Shown: piece after piece, positions 15,819 to 18,983 of the stretch
Layout: every line of letters begins with the position of its first letter
How positions within the stretch are numbered: the first letter of the stretch is position 1
Source: Candidatus Zhuqueibacterota bacterium 4572_119
GTDB taxonomy: Bacteria; Zhuqueibacterota; Zhuqueibacteria; Thermofontimicrobiales; Thermofontimicrobiaceae
Assembly (NCBI GenBank): GCA_002084535.1
Contig: NBLI01000055.1
Coordinates: 1 to 18,983 of the forward strand
DNA: 18,983 nt
Direction: 5' to 3'
Notes under the pieces: generated by a model
The model's database searches: none
Seen by the model: the letters and a program-made list of their open reading frames with translations, nothing else
What the model was told of the DNA's origin: nothing
Made by a program: the position numbers and the translations under genes

Positions 15819-18800
15819 TCAATCACCCATTTGGGTTATTTCTCCAATAAAGACAACCTTTGTTCCTTCTTTTTCATTTGATTTGATGACAAGATTTCCC
15901 TTCAGTTTGTCGGATCGTGTTTTCATATTTTTCAACCCGTGCCCGGACGTCCTTTTCCCTCCCGAGAAACCGATGCCGTCATCGATTAAAGACATAATAA
16001 TATTGGTATTTTCTACCCGGATTTCAAATGTCGCGTTTCTGGCTTTTGAATGTTTCAGCGCGTTGTGCATCGCTTCTTTAAAAATCAAGATCAGGTGACG
16101 TTTTGCTCCAACGAACAAAATTTTATCCGCCAGTTTTTTGGAAATGCCTTTGACACGAAAATCGATTCCTGATTTATCGAACATATCATCCCCAAAATCC
16201 TTGAGATAAATTCCAATATCATACAATGAATTTTTTCCCGGATCAAGCGACCAGATGAAATCCCTGGTACTATTGGACAATTCATTGGCAACCTTTCCAA
16301 TTCGCTCAACATATTCAATGCCTTTCGGAGAAATTGTTTTTAGCTCTCTTTTAACAATTTCGCTTAATAAAGAAATGCGAGTTAATTTTTGTCCCAATTC
16401 ATCATGAAAATCAGCAGCGATATCTTTTCTCACTTTTTCATTTTCCTGGCTGCGGATTCTCTCCATTTGCAGTGAGCGTTTCAGTTTGATACGTAAACGA
16501 TAATAAATGTTCAAAATAATAAAAATCATTAAAAGCCCGATAATACCCGGATACCACCACCAGGTTTGATAATAATACGGTTTTAATTTCAGCTTAATAA
16601 AAGTTCCACTTTCATTCCAAACGCCGTCGCTATTCGCGCCTTTGACCTGAAAAATATATTCGCCCGGATCTAAATTTGTAAAGTTGACATAGTTCCTGTT
16701 TCCACAATAGATCCAATCATCGTCCAATCCGTGCATTTTGTAGGCAAACTGGTTTTTCCCTGTATTTTTAAAATCCAGCACTGAAAATTCAAAAGAGAAA
16801 AAATTATCATTTGGTTTTAATTTGATCTCTTTCCCGCTATATAATGAACCGATACTGTCCGTCATTTCCTTATCAAATATTTTAAAAGAGGTTAGAACAA
16901 TATTTGGCACCACCTCATTCACGATTATATCGCGCGGAAAAAAACTGTTAAATCCGTTTACACCACCAAAAAACATCTCACCGGTTCGGCTGCTTTTACA
17001 AAAAGCACCCGCGTTAAATTCATTGCTCTGTAAACCATCGGTTATATCATAATTAACAAAGATTTCCGTTTCAGGATTAAATTTGGAAAGCCCTTTGTTG
17101 GTGCTTAACCATAGGTTTCCTTTTTCATCAGGTAAAATTCCATAAACCACATTATTGGGAAGCCCGTTTTCCAGTGAATAATTTTTGAACGAACGATTTT
17201 TAAAATCGAACTTGTCAAATCCTGCCCCAAAACTGCCCAGCCAGATTAAATTTTTATTCTGCTCATCGATATGAATTGCTAAAATTCGATTATCACATAA
17301 GCTGTTCTTGTTATTGGGATCTTTGCTGAAATTGGAGAACAGTCCTGTTTTTATATCAAGATGACTGATTCCGCCACCAAAGGTTCCTATCCAAAGAGAA
17401 CCGTTTCTGTCACCAGTAACAAAGTACGCCCGGTCGTCACCAATGCTCGTTGAATCACCTGGTAAATGCCGAAAATGGGTAAACTTTCTTTCTTCCGGAT
17501 TAAATTTTTCCAAACCGCCGCCAAATATTGCCAGCCAGAGGTTTCCCAGTTCATCTTCATAAATGGAGCGCACCTGGTTCCCGCTGATGCTGTTTGGGTT
17601 TCCGGGCTCATTCATAAAATGTTCAAACTTGTTTTCCTTCCTGTTAAAATAATTTAATCCCCCACCGAAGGTACCCAGCCAGAGTCTTCCTCTACTGTCT
17701 TCATAAATTGATCGTATATGGTTATCTGAAATGCTGTTGGGATTTTCAGCATTGAACCGGTAATTTGTAAATTCCTCAGAAACGCAGTTTATTTTATTTA
17801 AGCCAGACTGAAATGTCCCCACCCATAATGTACCGCTTTTGTCTTCGCAGATTGAAAAGACGACATTTTCAATCAGACTATTGGATTTGTTGGGGTCGTG
17901 ATGGAAATGATTGAATAAATTTTTACCCCGGCTAAAACTATTGATACCGAATCCAAAATTCGTTCCAATCCAGATGACACCCGATCTGTCTTCAAACAGT
18001 GAAAGCACTTCATTGCTACCCAGACTGTTTACATTTTTTGAATCATGTAAAAAACGATCAAAATCTCCATTATTCTTTTTTAACCTGTTCAATCCGGCAT
18101 CAAATGTACCCACCCATAAATCCCCGGTGTTATCCCTTAAAACGGAAAATATAAAATCTGAACTAATACTCTTTAAATTTTTCGGATCATTCCTATACTG
18201 GATAAATGTTTCGCTTTTTATGTCAAAGAGATTTAACCCACCGCCCATTGTAGCAATCCATAAAACTTGCTTACCAGAAATCGAGTCAGGGTAAACAGAA
18301 ACTATCCTGTTATCGCTTAGTCCATTAATTGTTGTATAATACTGAAATCCATTTTTTTGTTCATATTTTATTAATCCCCCGCCGTAGGTGCCCAACCACA
18401 GAATGCTTTCCTTGCCCCTAACGGTTTCGCAAATGGACATAATATTATGAGCTATTCCGGTCGTATCTCCATTATCATAAGGATAATGAACAAATTCTTT
18501 TTTTTCTTTATTAAACTGGTAAAGCCCACCTCCAAAAGTTCCAACCCACAAATTTTCATTACTATCTTCAAACACTGCTTTGATTGAATAATAATTTAAA
18601 TATGAAAAAGTAAAGGGTAGGTTGGCGATAACTCTTTCTCGAATTTCTGAATTGTATTGTCTTGAATTAATCGGGAAGTTGAAAAACTTACCAGTTTTAT
18701 GATCAAATTTACTTAAACCTCTGGAAAGCGTGCCAGCCCAAATAGTACCATCCCTGCCTTTGCACAGGGACATAATAATATTATCTTCGATTGACGTCGA

Positions 18801-18983
18801 ATCATTTGGATTGTTTTTAAACACTTTAAAACCATATCCACAATATCTGTTTAATCCGTCGATTGTTCCAAACCACATATACCCTTCGTCATCCTGAACA
18901 ATACTGGTTACAGTGCTCTGTGAAAGACCCTGACCCAATGTCAGGCAGTCGAAAGACACATCTTGCGAAAAGAGTTGATTCTG
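15819..18983 (-). CDS. Reg_prop/Y_Y_Y sensor histidine kinase, 5' end outside window
   Basis: A large membrane sensor kinase whose frame is open to the right edge; eight residues precede the first in-window GTG (18957-18959), so the true start and signal peptide lie outside. Residues below count from that GTG (1046 aa). Fourteen W-type blade motifs (consensus LWxGTFGGGLNxF; first at about 27, last at about 660) imply two seven-bladed propellers. Then come a Y_Y_Y domain (about 720-792), a membrane helix (about 801-820), a HisKA_3-type dimerisation domain with H852 (DFHDELGQ), and HATPase_c with N966 (KEAMHNALKH), DDGIGF (993-998) and GHGL (1007-1010). This is the layout of Bacteroidota-type carbohydrate sensors but without a fused receiver and AraC domain. 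The LuxR-type regulator downstream is the likely partner. The ligand is unknown. Confidence 0.9.
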   Translation of the reverse strand, partial: QNQLFSQDVSFDCLTLGQGLSQSTVTSIVQDDEGYMWFGTIDGLNRYCGYGFKVFKNNPNDSTSIEDNIIMSLCKGRDGTIWAGTLSRGLSKFDHKTGKFFNFPINSRQYNSEIRERVIANLPFTFSYLNYYSIKAVFEDSNENLWVGTFGGGLYQFNKEKKEFVHYPYDNGDTTGIAHNIMSICETVRGKESILWLGTYGGGLIKYEQKNGFQYYTTINGLSDNRIVSVYPDSISGKQVLWIATMGGGLNLFDIKSETFIQYRNDPKNLKSISSDFIFSVLRDNTGDLWVGTFDAGLNRLKKNNGDFDRFLHDSKNVNSLGSNEVLSLFEDRSGVIWIGTNFGFGINSFSRGKNLFNHFHHDPNKSNSLIENVVFSICEDKSGTLWVGTFQSGLNKINCVSEEFTNYRFNAENPNSISDNHIRSIYEDSRGRLWLGTFGGGLNYFNRKENKFEHFMNEPGNPNSISGNQVRSIYEDELGNLWLAIFGGGLEKFNPEERKFTHFRHLPGDSTSIGDDRAYFVTGDRNGSLWIGTFGGGISHLDIKTGLFSNFSKDPNNKNSLCDNRILAIHIDEQNKNLIWLGSFGAGFDKFDFKNRSFKNYSLENGLPNNVVYGILPDEKGNLWLSTNKGLSKFNPETEIFVNYDITDGLQSNEFNAGAFCKSSRTGEMFFGGVNGFNSFFPRDIIVNEVVPNIVLTSFKIFDKEMTDSIGSLYSGKEIKLKPNDNFFSFEFSVLDFKNTGKNQFAYKMHGLDDDWIYCGNRNYVNFTNLDPGEYIFQVKGANSDGVWNESGTFIKLKLKPYYYQTWWWYPGIIGLLMIFIILNIYYRLRIKLKRSLQMERIRSQENEKVRKDIAADFHDELGQKLTRISLLSEIVKRELKTISPKGIEYVERIGKVANELSNSTRDFIWSLDPGKNSLYDIGIYLKDFGDDMFDKSGIDFRVKGISKKLADKILFVGAKRHLILIFKEAMHNALKHSKARNATFEIRVENTNIIMSLIDDGIGFSGGKRTSGHGLKNMKTRSDKLKGNLVIKSNEKEGTKVVFIGEITQMGD

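Noticed and set aside
15739..15822. TTG at 15822 as start of the LuxR-type regulator (173 residues)
   Set aside because: The extra 28 residues do not belong to the receiver fold, and ATG 15738 has its own AAGGA site; ATG 15771 remains possible.
18957..18959. GTG as the real start of the Reg_prop kinase
   Set aside because: The frame stays open to the window edge, and the first blade begins immediately, with no signal peptide or membrane anchor, which this family needs.
15819..18983. Repetitive DNA across the kinase gene as a tandem repeat array
   Set aside because: The recurring segments encode degenerate beta-propeller blades of about 45-55 residues and are not a separate DNA repeat.

Overview
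The window looks like a piece of a moderately AT-rich bacterial chromosome from the Fibrobacterota-Chlorobiota-Bacteroidota (FCB) side of the tree, for example Calditrichota, KSB1 or Ignavibacteriota. This placement is inferred from gene content: a Gld-type ABC cluster with a DUF4340 protein, an Ig-like (Big_5) lipoprotein, and a two-propeller Reg_prop histidine kinase, together with a sigma54-type response regulator that is uncommon in classical Bacteroidia. No rRNA or other marker gene is present to fix the phylum. Genes are tightly packed, Shine-Dalgarno sites are good, and no tRNA, rRNA, CRISPR array or intact transposase gene was seen.

Layout. (1) 297-5079, minus strand: a four-gene cluster in the order ATPase (GldA-like), permease (GldF-like), GldG-like auxiliary protein, DUF4340 protein. 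It ends at a hairpin terminator near 242-277. The first three genes overlap or abut; DUF4340 follows after 190 bp. (2) 5080-5731: a 652-bp AT-rich divergent spacer. (3) 5732-8715, plus strand: an Ig-like lipoprotein with a duplicated domain layout, then lysA (diaminopimelate decarboxylase). (4) 8716-9047: a spacer holding a 233-bp non-coding element bounded by nested inverted repeats. (5) 9048-15248, plus strand: dapF, a CHASE2 adenylate cyclase, a NYN-domain RNase-like protein, a sensor histidine kinase and a sigma54-activating response regulator, with gaps of -1 to 13 nt, so probably one transcript. (6) 15301-18983, minus strand: a large Reg_prop/Y_Y_Y sensor kinase, cut by the window's right edge, followed by its LuxR-type response regulator, which appears to have lost an internal segment in frame.

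How the genes fit together. lysA and dapF are late steps of the diaminopimelate/lysine route and flank the repeat element. The dapF transcript continues into signalling genes (a cAMP-type second messenger, a phosphorelay and a sigma54 activator), while the opposite strand carries an independent two-component pair. The most unusual items are the internally deleted LuxR regulator, the repeat element between lysA and dapF, and a weak sigma54-like promoter match at the end of that element, just ahead of the operon that encodes a sigma54 activator.
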